This document shows, in pieces, positions 56,580 through 64,000 of a DNA stretch of 64,000 bases. Location: positions 1-64,000 of the forward strand of contig NZ_JOFT01000032.1 in the NCBI RefSeq assembly GCF_000725805.1. Reading direction: 5' to 3'. The first letter of the stretch is position 1; the number at the start of each line of letters is the position of its first letter. This DNA is from Streptomyces xanthophaeus. GTDB taxonomy: Bacteria; Actinomycetota; Actinomycetes; Streptomycetales; Streptomycetaceae. Both the position numbers and the translations under genes were made by a program. Under the pieces are notes generated by a model. The model searched no databases, was not told the origin of the DNA, and saw only the letters and a list, made by a program, of their open reading frames with translations.

Positions 56580-57443
56580 ATGAACGTGCCCACGACCGGC
56601 GGCCGGAACCTGCGGGAGCAGCTCGGCTCGGCGCTGTTCAGCCGGGTGGCCGGACCGTCGGGCCCCGCAAACCGCGCGCGGATCCACGACACGCCAGGAC
56701 CCCGCTGGTTCGGCGCCGACCGGCCCATCCGTACGGTGCACGGCGACGCCTCGATGTTCGTCGGGGGCCTGAGCGCGCTCCTGCTCCAGTCCCTGCACCC
56801 GCTCGCCATGGCCGCCGTCGCCGGCCACTCCGGCTTCCGCGGCGACCCGTGGGGCAGGCTCCAGCGGACGAGCACCTTCCTGGCTGTCACCACGTACGGC
56901 ACCGCGCGGGACGCGCAGGACGCCGTCGACCGGGTTCGGGCGGTTCACGAACGCATCAGGGGCACGACCGCGGCGGGCGAACCCTACCGGGCGGCCGATC
57001 CCCACCTGCTGGGCTGGGTGCACGCGGCCGAAGTCGACAGCTTCCTGCGGGCGCACCAGCGCTTCGGCGCGCACCCGCTGGACGCGGCGGGCTGCGACGC
57101 CTACGTCCGGGACACCGCGCGGGTGGCGGCGGCGCTCGGCGTGCTGGATCCGCCCCGTGACCGGGCCTCACTGACCGCCCTGCTGGCGGAGTACCGGCCG
57201 GAACTGCGGGCCACCCCCGAGGCCCTCGACGCGGCCCGCTTCGTCCTCCACCAGCCACCACTGCCCTGGCCCGCCCGCGCGCCGTACGCGCTCCTCGCCG
57301 CGAACGCGATCGCCCTGCTGCCCCCGTGGTCGGCATCCCTGCTCGGCCTGCGCCCTCCCACGGGACGGTGGGAGACCTGCGTACGCCTGTCCGGGCACGC
57401 CCTGACGCGAACGATCCGCTGGGCGATGGCGCCGCCGCGCTGA
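56580..57443 (+). CDS. MpaB-like oxygenase (DUF2236)
   Basis: A 287-residue protein of the DUF2236/MpaB'-like family, related to rubber oxygenase Lcp and mycophenolic-acid MpaB. The signature region is seen as VHGDASMFVGGLSALLLQSL and HPLAMAAVAGHSGFRGDPWG, then GWVHAAEVDSFLRAHQRFG. Members bind haem b or iron and cleave double bonds or oxidise hydrocarbons. ATG 56580 follows GGTAGGAC. It is monocistronic, next to tRNA-fMet. Confidence 0.88.
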   Translation: MNVPTTGGRNLREQLGSALFSRVAGPSGPANRARIHDTPGPRWFGADRPIRTVHGDASMFVGGLSALLLQSLHPLAMAAVAGHSGFRGDPWGRLQRTSTFLAVTTYGTARDAQDAVDRVRAVHERIRGTTAAGEPYRAADPHLLGWVHAAEVDSFLRAHQRFGAHPLDAAGCDAYVRDTARVAAALGVLDPPRDRASLTALLAEYRPELRATPEALDAARFVLHQPPLPWPARAPYALLAANAIALLPPWSASLLGLRPPTGRWETCVRLSGHALTRTIRWAMAPPR

Positions 57444-57515
57444 GCCTCGCCCCCGGCGTCCCGGAGAAACCTGGTCGAGCGTCGTCGATCCATACCGTAG
57501 GGTTGGGTTCACCGA

Positions 57516-57589
57516 CGCGGGGTGGAGCAGCTCGGTAGCTCGCTGGGCTCATAACCCAGAGGTCGCAGGTTCAAATCCTGTCCCCGCTA
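57516..57589 (+). tRNA. Initiator tRNA-Met (CAU)
   Basis: A full cloverleaf of 74 bases: acceptor CGCGGGG with CCCCGCT, D-arm with AGCTCGGTAGCT, anticodon arm CTGGG-CTCATAA-CCCAG (anticodon CAU) and T-arm GCAGG-TTCAAAT-CCTGT. The unpaired first position (C1 with U72) and the three G-C pairs of the anticodon stem mark it as the initiator rather than elongator. CCA is not encoded. Confidence 0.97.
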
Positions 57590-57596
57590 CTGACCG

Positions 57597-57630
57597 GAAG
57601 GGCCCGGATCCATATGGATCCGGGCCCTTC
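57597..57630 (+). terminator. Terminator after tRNA-fMet
   Basis: A perfect 34-base palindrome (57597-57630) centred on CATATG, eight bases after the tRNA. It also lies just before the end of the convergent kinase gene, so it may act both ways. Confidence 0.9.
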
Positions 57631-57638
57631 TGTCGTAC

Positions 57639-60110
57639 TCATACCGGGGTGGGTTCGACGGCGGACCAGCCCTTGGCCGTCGGGGTGAAGACGACTCCGC
57701 CCACCACCAGGAAGCCGGGCGGGCCGTCCGGACCGGGGCGGACCCCTCCCGGGACGGTGAACCGGCCGGTCTGCTTGTGGGACGCCAGGTCGATCACCAC
57801 CCCCGTGGACCGGCACCGCACGTACGCCAGCCCGTCGGTCACCACCACCGCGTTCGAGGCCTCCGGGCGCTCCGGGTCGGTGCAGTCCTCGGCCAGCGGG
57901 ACCCGCCACACGGCGCCGCCGGTCTGCTGGTCGAGCTCCATGAAGGCCGGTTCTCCCTCCGACGCGCTCGCCATCAGGTACACCTTGCCACCGGCCACGG
58001 CCGGTCCGGACAGCGTCGTGCCGGCGTACGGGATGTCCGTGCTCCGCCGCCTCGCCGGATCACCGCGCAGCACGCCCGCCCCGTTCTCCTTGCTGCACAG
58101 GAAGACGGTCGCGTCGGACTCGTCCCGGGCCAGCGTCAGTCCGCGCGTCTCGCACGTCCCGGGCATCGTGAAACGGGTGCCGTCCTCGGGGGTCCCGAAG
58201 GGCAGCTTCTTCCCCGTACCCCCGTCGAGGGCGGTCACGAAGGTCTGGAACCCCATGTCGGGCTTCTGGGAGCGCCCTTGTACGTACACCCGGTCCGCGG
58301 CCACCCGCAGCGCCGGATAGCCGTCCTCGGACTCCGGCACGGACTGCTGCCACAGGGACTTCCCGTACCGGGTCTCCAGGGCCGTGACCGTGCCGGACAG
58401 GTTGACCGCGAACACCCGGCTGCCGTCCGCGTCGAGCACGGGCCGCAACAGCTTGTCCTTCGTCGGGAATTTCCACCGGGGGGCGCCGTCGGCGAGGTCC
58501 AGCGCGGTGAACCCCTTGCGGCCGAGCACGATCACCGTGTGGGTGCCCGCGACCGGTCCGGGGGCCACCAGCGGGGCCTGCCCCTCCACGAAGTCCTCCA
58601 GGAGCTGCCCCCACAGCATCTCGCCGGTAGCCGCGTCGAACCGGCTGAGCACATCACCCGTACTGCCCTTGGGGCCGGGCGCCGTACATACCAGCGAGGA
58701 GTCCGCGTACGCGCAGGAGCCCTTGTTCTCCTCGCTGTTCCAGGCCCGCCAGCCGGCGGGGCGCCGGGCGGGCGTGTCCGCGTAGGCACGGCTGCCGGCC
58801 GCGCTGCCGCCGTCGGTGGCCAGGTAGGGGGCGAGGGTCCCGGTGACCGACGGCCCGCCGGGCGTACGCCCCGCGCCGTCGGGGTTCCCCGAGGGAGCCG
58901 CGGAGGACCGAGGGGCCTTCGCGCCCTCCCCCGGGCCGTCGTCCGCCTGGAAGAACCGCAGGTAGACCCCGCCGCCGGCCAGCAACGAAACCGCGAGCGC
59001 CCCGGCCAGGAGAACGCGCCGACGGGGCCGGCGGCGCCGCGCGGCCGACGCGTCCCCGACTTCCCCGGTCGGCGGCCCGGAGCGTCGGGTGAGCAGCCCG
59101 CCCCTGCCGGACGCGCGGGAACCGGCCGAACCGGATGCCAGGTCCCCTTCCGGTGCCGGCTCCGCCGGGTGCTCCGCGGTGGAGGCGCCGGCGCCGGGCC
59201 ACGAGCCGGAATCGGGCCCGCTGGGGCCGGCGGTGTCCCCGCCTCGGCGCCCGCCCTGGTCCCCGCCCTGGTCCCCGCCCTCGCGGAGCGGGGTCTGCCA
59301 GTCGGCCGCCGGGATCTGCGCCAGCGCGGCCAGCAGCTCGTCCGGCCCCGGTCTGGCGCCCGCCTCCTTGGCCAGGCACGCACCGACCACGGCTCGCAGC
59401 GGATCGGCCAGCGCACCGAGGTCCGGCGCCTCCGACACCACGCGGTAGGCCGTCATGTAGTGCGAGTCCGCGTCGAAGGGCCCCCGTCCGGTCGCCGCGA
59501 ACACCAGCACCGACCCCAGCGAGAACACGTCCGACGACGCCCGGACCCGGGCCGGGGCCGACAGTTGCTCCGGCGACATGTACGGCGGCGTCCCGAGGAT
59601 CTGCCCGGTCGAGGTCAGCGTCTGCTGCCCGGCCGCCCGCGAGATCCCGAAGTCGATGACCCTCGGCCCGTCGTCCGTCAGCATGACGTTGTCCGGCTTC
59701 AGATCGCGGTGGATCACCCCGGTGGTGTGCAGCTCGCGCAGCGCCTCCACCAGTCCCAGGGCGAGCACGCGCAGCGCGTTCCCGCGCAGCGGCCCCTCCG
59801 CCTTGACCCGCGCGCCCAACGTCCGCCCCGGCACCAGCTGGGTCGCCATCCAGGGCCGCTCCGCGTCCGGGTCGGCATCCACCACCGCAGCGGTGAAGGC
59901 CCCGCTCACCCGCCGGGCGGCCGCGACCTCCTGCCGGAACCGGGTCCGGAACTCCGGGTCGTCGGCGAACTGCTGGTGCACCAGCTTGACGGCGACGAGG
60001 CGCCCCGAAGCGGCCCGCCCCGAGTACACCGTGCCCATCCCGCCCGACCCCAGCCGGGCAATCAGGGCATACCCACCGATCGCCCGCGGATCCCCGTCCC
60101 GCAGTGTCAT
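57639..60110 (-). CDS. Ser/Thr protein kinase with extracellular PQQ-propeller sensor
   Basis: An 823-residue transmembrane Hanks-type kinase. The kinase domain (about 12-270) has GSGGMGTVYSG, VAVKLV (Lys42), HRDLKPDN (Asp136, Asn141), DFG (153-155) and GTPPYMSPEQ. A low-complexity Gly/Asp/Pro stretch follows (GGDQGGDQGGRRGG). A single TM helix RVLLAGALAVSLLAGGGVYL lies near residue 385. The outer part (about 480-820) is a PQQ-like beta-propeller (SRFDAATGEMLWGQLL, TALETRYGKSLWQQSVP, FMELDQQTGGAVWRVPL). ATG 60110 begins the kinase; the longer frame is not needed. It probably senses an external ligand and phosphorylates unknown targets. Confidence 0.95.
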   Translation of the reverse strand: MTLRDGDPRAIGGYALIARLGSGGMGTVYSGRAASGRLVAVKLVHQQFADDPEFRTRFRQEVAAARRVSGAFTAAVVDADPDAERPWMATQLVPGRTLGARVKAEGPLRGNALRVLALGLVEALRELHTTGVIHRDLKPDNVMLTDDGPRVIDFGISRAAGQQTLTSTGQILGTPPYMSPEQLSAPARVRASSDVFSLGSVLVFAATGRGPFDADSHYMTAYRVVSEAPDLGALADPLRAVVGACLAKEAGARPGPDELLAALAQIPAADWQTPLREGGDQGGDQGGRRGGDTAGPSGPDSGSWPGAGASTAEHPAEPAPEGDLASGSAGSRASGRGGLLTRRSGPPTGEVGDASAARRRRPRRRVLLAGALAVSLLAGGGVYLRFFQADDGPGEGAKAPRSSAAPSGNPDGAGRTPGGPSVTGTLAPYLATDGGSAAGSRAYADTPARRPAGWRAWNSEENKGSCAYADSSLVCTAPGPKGSTGDVLSRFDAATGEMLWGQLLEDFVEGQAPLVAPGPVAGTHTVIVLGRKGFTALDLADGAPRWKFPTKDKLLRPVLDADGSRVFAVNLSGTVTALETRYGKSLWQQSVPESEDGYPALRVAADRVYVQGRSQKPDMGFQTFVTALDGGTGKKLPFGTPEDGTRFTMPGTCETRGLTLARDESDATVFLCSKENGAGVLRGDPARRRSTDIPYAGTTLSGPAVAGGKVYLMASASEGEPAFMELDQQTGGAVWRVPLAEDCTDPERPEASNAVVVTDGLAYVRCRSTGVVIDLASHKQTGRFTVPGGVRPGPDGPPGFLVVGGVVFTPTAKGWSAVEPTPV

Positions 60111-60199
60111 GTCACGCCCCGCCCACCGGTGTACGTCCGTCGGCGGCACCCTATCCCGGCGACCTAAAAACCCGTACGGGGGCGGTGCCCGCCCCGCCG

Positions 60200-60493
60200 T
60201 CACGCCTCGCTCGTCGTCGACCGGCGGACGCGACGGATACGGATCGGGCCACGGGCTCGCGTCGGCTCGACGGCCCGGCCCGCCTGGGTGATTTCCACCT
60301 CGCCGGCCGCGACCAGGCGACGGGCGGCGCGGCGGGCCGGTTCCATGAGCGCGCGCCAGCCGTCGCCGTCTCCTGCGTGCACCGCTCGCGCCGCGTCGGA
60401 AGGGCAGATCGTCGCAGTCGGGCCACGACGCTCCAGGAGCTCCAGGATGGCTCGTTCCAAGCGCCGGTCCGTGTCCCGTTCGATGTCCGCCAC
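60200..60493 (-). CDS. DUF3253 protein (winged-helix fold)
   Basis: A 97-residue protein of the DUF3253 family, seen in RRLERAILELLERRGPTATI, then CPSDAARAVHAGDGDGWRAL and ARRAARRLVAAGEVEITQAG. The pattern is a small winged helix with likely DNA-binding ability, but no regulon is known. GTG 60493 follows CTGGGGGAG. It is located before the kinase gene on the same strand, 90 bases from its start. Confidence 0.88.
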   Translation of the reverse strand: MADIERDTDRRLERAILELLERRGPTATICPSDAARAVHAGDGDGWRALMEPARRAARRLVAAGEVEITQAGRAVEPTRARGPIRIRRVRRSTTSEA

Positions 60494-60927
60494 TCCCCCA
60501 GTCTCGCAGCGGCGATGGCGCGCGGCCTGTCAGCGGCGGCCCGCCCCCACGGCAGCGAACCTTGGGGGGCGGTCCGCCTCCGGCCCCGCCGGGCGGCGTC
60601 CGAGTTTCCTCGCAGTTCAGTTCCAGGTGCTCTGCCGGGGGGATGGACGGGGTTCAGCCCGCTGCCGTGTCGAGCAGCAGCTTTGCGGCCGTCGCGACGG
60701 CCGGGGCCGGGCCGTCGCGTGCAGCCCGCGCGTCAACACCGCCTTGACGTATGCCCTTTACAAGCAAGAGTCACGGAAATATCCGCTTTAGGTAACACGC
60801 GGCCTTTTAGCCGGTTTCAGTCGCAACTCAGGGCAGAGTGTGCCTCCTCGGCAGGACGCCGGGAACTGCTCGAACCCGCCCGGCCCGCACGAGGCCGGTC
60901 CGGCTGACCGTTGAAGGGGCCATCCGT
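60494..60927. other. Intergenic region upstream of the lamin-tail protein
   Basis: It contains an 18-bp perfect palindrome (60686-60703) and an A/T-richer stretch with TTGACG at 60743-60748 (60740-60800), probably the promoter of the following gene. No gene was seen. Confidence 0.4.
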
Positions 60928-61404
60928 ATGTCTGCTTCTGTCGCCACCCGCCGCACGCTCGCCGCGATCCTGGCCGCCGGCGCCCTGATCGGGGCCGCAG
61001 CGGTGCCGGCCACCGCCGACGACAACCGGCGCGACCACCGCGGCCAGCGCTCCTCCCTCGTCATCGGCGATGTGCGCAACGACGGCCGCGGGCGCGACAA
61101 CCGCGCCCTGAACAGCGAGTGGGTCGAGGTTCGGAACAACGGGCGCCACAGCGCCGAACTCCGCGGCTTCACCCTCACCGACCAGCAGGGCAACCGCTAC
61201 CGCTTCAAGGGCTTCCGCCTGGACGGCCGCTCCAGCGTCAGGATCCACACCGGGCAGGGCCGCGACACCCGGCAGGACCTCTACCAGGACCGCCGCCACC
61301 AGATCTGGGACGAGCGCGACACCGCCACCCTCCGCGACAACCGCGGCAACGTCATCGACACCCAGGCCTGGGGCCGCCGCGGACACCACCACCGCAGCCA
61401 CTGA
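60928..61404 (+). CDS. Secreted lamin-tail-domain (LTD) protein
   Basis: A 158-residue exported protein. ATG 60928 follows GAAGGGG and starts a signal peptide (ASVATRRTLAAILAAGALIG) cut near ATADD. The mature part is an LTD Ig-like fold: ALNSEWVEVRNNGRHSAELR, then GFTLTDQQGNRYRFKGFRLD, and DTATLRDNRGNVIDTQAWG. LTDs bind DNA, protein or surfaces and are often found in secreted nucleases; here it stands alone. The end is His-rich (GHHHRSH). Confidence 0.92.
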   Translation: MSASVATRRTLAAILAAGALIGAAAVPATADDNRRDHRGQRSSLVIGDVRNDGRGRDNRALNSEWVEVRNNGRHSAELRGFTLTDQQGNRYRFKGFRLDGRSSVRIHTGQGRDTRQDLYQDRRHQIWDERDTATLRDNRGNVIDTQAWGRRGHHHRSH

Positions 61405-61510
61405 CCCCAGGGCCACACCCCGGCGCGACGCCCCGGAGCGGCGGCGTCGCGCCCGGCACGCAGGACGGGGACGGCGGCCCGGGCCGTGCCGGTCGTGGGG
61501 CTCCGGGCGT

Positions 61511-62152
61511 CTACGGCGCGGGCGCGGGCGTCGGCTTGGGGTCCGTCTGCGGCCACGCCGCCAGCGCCGCGTCGACCACGCGGTCCAGTGTTTCTCGATC
61601 GGCCCCGTCGCACGCCTGCTGGTTCATGCCCTGGACGACAGCCGCGTAGAAGGCGGCCAGCCCGTCGGCGTCCACGTGCGCAGGCAGGAGTCCCGCGTCG
61701 ACGTCGGAGCGGATGCGGGTGGCGATCGAAGCCTTGGTCCCCTCGCGCATCGCACGCAGCTGGGCCTTCACATCCTGCGAGCCGGGGCCGCAATTGGTCG
61801 CTGCCGAGATGATGAGGCAGCCCGGAGGGTGGCTCGGGTCGGTGTAGTCGGCGGCGAGGTGCCGCAGCAGCGCGGCGATGTCGGAGCGGGCGTCCGGGCC
61901 CTGCGGCACCGGGGTTCCGTACGTGCGCACGTAGAGCGCCACGGCCTCGTCGAACAGTTGCCGCTTGTCGCCGAAGGCGGCGTACAGGCTCGGCGGGTTG
62001 ATCCCCATCGCCGCGGTGAGCGAGGCGACCGACGTCGTCTCGTAACCGTGGGTCCAGAACTCCCGCAGGGCGGCGGCCAGGGCCTGGTCGCGGTCGAAGG
62101 CGCGGCGGCTGCGCCTGGGGGCGGCCTTGGCCGGGGTGTGTCCGCTGCTCAT
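61511..62152 (-). CDS. TetR-family transcriptional regulator
   Basis: A 213-residue repressor of the AcrR/TetR type. The DNA-binding part is FDRDQALAAALREFWTHGYE, TTSVASLTAAMGINPPSLYA and AFGDKRQLFDEAVALY. The C-terminal domain starts LRHLAADYTDPSHPPGCLII, where PPGCL is a typical segment of the NemR/YxaF-like group with a Cys that may sense electrophiles. It is divergent from the alpha/beta hydrolase gene, with shared inverted repeats. Confidence 0.95.
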   Translation of the reverse strand: MSSGHTPAKAAPRRSRRAFDRDQALAAALREFWTHGYETTSVASLTAAMGINPPSLYAAFGDKRQLFDEAVALYVRTYGTPVPQGPDARSDIAALLRHLAADYTDPSHPPGCLIISAATNCGPGSQDVKAQLRAMREGTKASIATRIRSDVDAGLLPAHVDADGLAAFYAAVVQGMNQQACDGADRETLDRVVDAALAAWPQTDPKPTPAPAP

Positions 62153-62175
62153 GTGGACAGCCTACCGGCCGGCCG

Positions 62176-62240
62176 TAGCGATCGCTAAAGCAGCTCTGTT
62201 AGGGTCTGCTCATCGCCTAGCTTTAGTGACCGATAAAGCT
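62176..62240. promoter_or_regulatory. Likely TetR operators between divergent genes
   Basis: AGCTTTA-gtgaccga-TAAAGCT (62219-62240) is an inverted repeat with 7-bp arms, and TAGCGATCGCTA (62176-62187) is a perfect palindrome. Both share the core TTTAG(C/T)GA. The two sites lie close to the two divergent starts, so one protein could control both genes. Confidence 0.65.
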
Positions 62241-62278
62241 GTGCGACGGCCCAGCCGACCCCACGAGAGGGACCTCCG

Positions 62279-63070
62279 ATGACCACGACCACACCCGCCG
62301 CCTTCGCCCGTACCGTCCGGGGCACCGGCCCCGGCCTCCTCCTCGCCCACGGCGCGGGCGGCGGCATCGAGGCCAACTACGGACCGATCATGGACGGGCT
62401 CGCCGCACGGCACACCGTCGTCGGGGTCGACTACCCCGGCACCGGCGCCACCCCGAAGGCGCAGGCTCCTCTGGAGATCGACGAGCTCGCGGAGCAGCTG
62501 ATAGCGGCAGCCGACGCCGAAGGCCTCGACACCTTCGCGGTGAGCGGGTACTCCCTGGGCGGACCCGTCGCGATCCGGCTCGCCACGCTCCACCCCGAAC
62601 GGGTCAGCTCGCTCGTTTTGAGCGCGACGCTCGCGCACGCAGACACGCGCACCCACGTCGCCGCCTCCATCTGGCACGAGCTGTTCGAGGGCGGTCAGCA
62701 CACCGTGCTCGCCCAATACCTGAACCTGATGGCGCTGAGCGAACCGGTCCTGAACTCCCTCACCCCGGCCCAGGTCCGCACCGCTGCCGAGCAGCTGGCG
62801 CCCGCACTCCCCCTCGGCACCCCGGAACAGGTCGACCTGGTCCGGAGGGTCGACGTGCGCGGCGACCTCGCCGGCATCGCCGTACCGACGCTCGTCGTGG
62901 TCACCACCGCGGATCCGCTCGTCTCCCCGAGCCTCCAGCGGGAGCTGGCCGCTTCCCTCCCCACTGCCGAGGTCGCCGAACTCCACACCGGACACATGCC
63001 GTTCGCAGAGCGTCCGCAGGAGTGGCTCGACCTCATCAGCGACTTCCTCACACGGAACCGGGAGCACTGA
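62279..63070 (+). CDS. Alpha/beta-fold hydrolase
   Basis: A 263-residue hydrolase. It has the oxyanion HGAGGGIEANY, VDYPGTGATP, the nucleophile GYSLGG (Ser92) and a likely catalytic His in LHTGHMPFAE with the acid in TTADPLVSP. There is no signal peptide. The catalytic parts are complete. It is divergent from tetR, so it is likely induced when the TetR ligand is present. ATG 62279 follows GAGAGGGACC. The substrate is unknown. Confidence 0.93.
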   Translation: MTTTTPAAFARTVRGTGPGLLLAHGAGGGIEANYGPIMDGLAARHTVVGVDYPGTGATPKAQAPLEIDELAEQLIAAADAEGLDTFAVSGYSLGGPVAIRLATLHPERVSSLVLSATLAHADTRTHVAASIWHELFEGGQHTVLAQYLNLMALSEPVLNSLTPAQVRTAAEQLAPALPLGTPEQVDLVRRVDVRGDLAGIAVPTLVVVTTADPLVSPSLQRELAASLPTAEVAELHTGHMPFAERPQEWLDLISDFLTRNREH

Positions 63071-63172
63071 CGACCCCGACCACCCTGTGATCTAATGACC
63101 TGTGCAATATCACATGTCATAGCGCGCCCCGAGAATGCCGGATCGGCGCGCCATCACGAGGAGCAGCAGCAG

Positions 63173-63634
63173 ATGACCCGATTAGCACTTCTTGCAGCAG
63201 GTGCCGCAGGGCTGACCGTTCTCGCGATCACCCCCGCCCACGCCGACGCCGCCGTCCTGCCGGGCGGCCACTCGGAGGCCGTCACCTCCTGCGGGAACTC
63301 CCGCCTCCAGTCGGGCCTGAGCACGCGGCTGTGCGCCGAGGTCACCGGCACCACCGTCGAGTTCTACGGCACCGTCGCACTCGCCGGCCCGCCCTCCAAG
63401 GGCAGCCCGCCGCCCGCCGGACGCGAGCTGTTCACGACCCTCACCTCGGAGGTCGCAGGCGGCAGCACGCCGCAATCCCAGGCCAGGACGGTCATTTTCA
63501 CTTCGGCGAACCTTGAGGTACGCGGTCTGGTCAGCACGGTCGCCTGCGGCTCGACCGTCCGCGGCACCTTCGGCGTGGCCTCTTTCCCCTGGGCGGCCAA
63601 CCCTGTGACCCACGAGGTCACCGTCACCTGCTGA
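63173..63634 (+). CDS. Small secreted protein, unknown function
   Basis: A 153-residue exported protein. ATG 63173 follows GAGGAGCAGC and starts a signal peptide (MTRLALLAAGAAGLTVLAIT) cut near AHADA. The mature part has four Cys (TSCGN, RLCAE, VACGS, VTVTC), likely two disulfides, and a beta-rich pattern (TGTTVEFYGTVALAG, ARTVIFTSANLEVRG). No known domain. Confidence 0.75.
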   Translation: MTRLALLAAGAAGLTVLAITPAHADAAVLPGGHSEAVTSCGNSRLQSGLSTRLCAEVTGTTVEFYGTVALAGPPSKGSPPPAGRELFTTLTSEVAGGSTPQSQARTVIFTSANLEVRGLVSTVACGSTVRGTFGVASFPWAANPVTHEVTVTC

Positions 63635-64000
63635 CGACTCCCCTGCACACATCCACATGACCGCAGGCCGGCGGGTGGGCGTCACTGCCCGCCGCGCTTG
63701 CGGCCTGACGAAGGGGGCCCCGACCGGCCGGGGGGAGGCCGGCCGGGGCCGGCCCCTTCCGGCCGGGGGGGGGAGGGCAGGAAGGGGCGAACGGGGGTGA
63801 GCACAGAGGGGCACCGCCTCACGGCACCGGGTTTCTGCACCCACACCTAGATGAACGGTCAACGATCCCGGATGGTTCCCGCCCCACCGGTTCCGGCCGG
63901 CACCCCGAGTGACCAGCGAATCGGAGCCTGCCGGCTGCCTCACATACGCGCTGGCCTTTTCGGTTCGGGCCCGGAAGACTCGGTGGCCATGGACATGGGG
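63635..64000. other. Right-end region without a recognised gene
   Basis: It contains several GGCCGG/CCGGCC blocks at 63722-63773 that form overlapping hairpins, which may terminate the upstream gene. No complete gene was seen before the window ends. Confidence 0.4.

Noticed and set aside
57516..57589. Elongator tRNA-Met
   Set aside because: The C1/U72 mismatch and three consecutive G-C pairs in the anticodon stem are initiator features.

Overview
The window is very GC-rich actinobacterial chromosome, almost certainly Streptomyces. Coding regions show strong third-position G/C bias, starts are often GTG (one is TTG), and ribosome sites are GGAGG-like. Marker genes agree: a complete 2-methylisoborneol (earthy odour) cluster with its encapsulin-like shell gene, a SARP regulator, a Ser/Thr kinase with a beta-propeller sensor, many secreted lipoproteins, and an actinobacterial initiator tRNA with a C1/U72 mismatch. 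The mix of accessory genes, remnants and short operons suggests a chromosome-arm or otherwise variable region; that is inference.

Layout. 0-10 kb: end of a drug-type ABC exporter, a P450, a DUF475 deletion remnant, an APH(3'')-like phosphotransferase, two lipoproteins, an NlpC/P60 hydrolase, an SDR and a Pro/Thr repeat protein. 10-20 kb: a TetR remnant, a frameshifted secreted propeller protein, a ThiF-like enzyme overlapping a GNAT, a PPOX protein, a large lipoprotein, a 5'-nucleotidase and an M1 peptidase. 19.3-21.6 kb is a patch of decayed genes. 21.8-31.6 kb: SDR, SWIM/DUF6493 pair, membrane protein with YtrA-type GntR regulator, carotenoid oxygenase and a secreted protein. 31.8-39 kb: Tat-exported PHP hydrolase opposite a TetR gene with a perfect 22-bp palindrome between them, a DUF4241 protein, a cupin and an M28 peptidase.

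The most interesting locus is 39.2-44.1 kb. A 26-residue peptide gene (43842-43922, minus), too short for ordinary ORF calling, has an excellent ribosome site. It is followed by a long hairpin, then an M50-type membrane metalloprotease with a PqqD-like N-terminus, then a TPR protein with a degenerate ATPase-like front half. A SARP regulator gene converges on them, and 11-nt-spaced heptads lie upstream of the peptide. I read this as an uncharacterised processed-peptide system, either RiPP-like or a signalling peptide.

45.3-49.2 kb holds the 2-MIB operon: family 2B encapsulin shell with cyclic-nucleotide domain, 2-MIB synthase and GPP C2-methyltransferase, ended by a strong terminator. 49.2-57.4 kb has a MscS channel, a pyroglutamyl-peptidase-like protein lacking the expected Cys, small membrane and secreted proteins, a MerR regulator and an MpaB-like oxygenase. 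57.5-64 kb has tRNA-fMet, the Ser/Thr kinase, a DUF3253 protein, a lamin-tail-domain protein, and a TetR/alpha-beta hydrolase divergent pair.

At least five reading frames look broken by a single base, mostly in homopolymer runs. That pattern fits either real decay or uncorrected long-read errors, and should be settled before the pseudogene calls are trusted.
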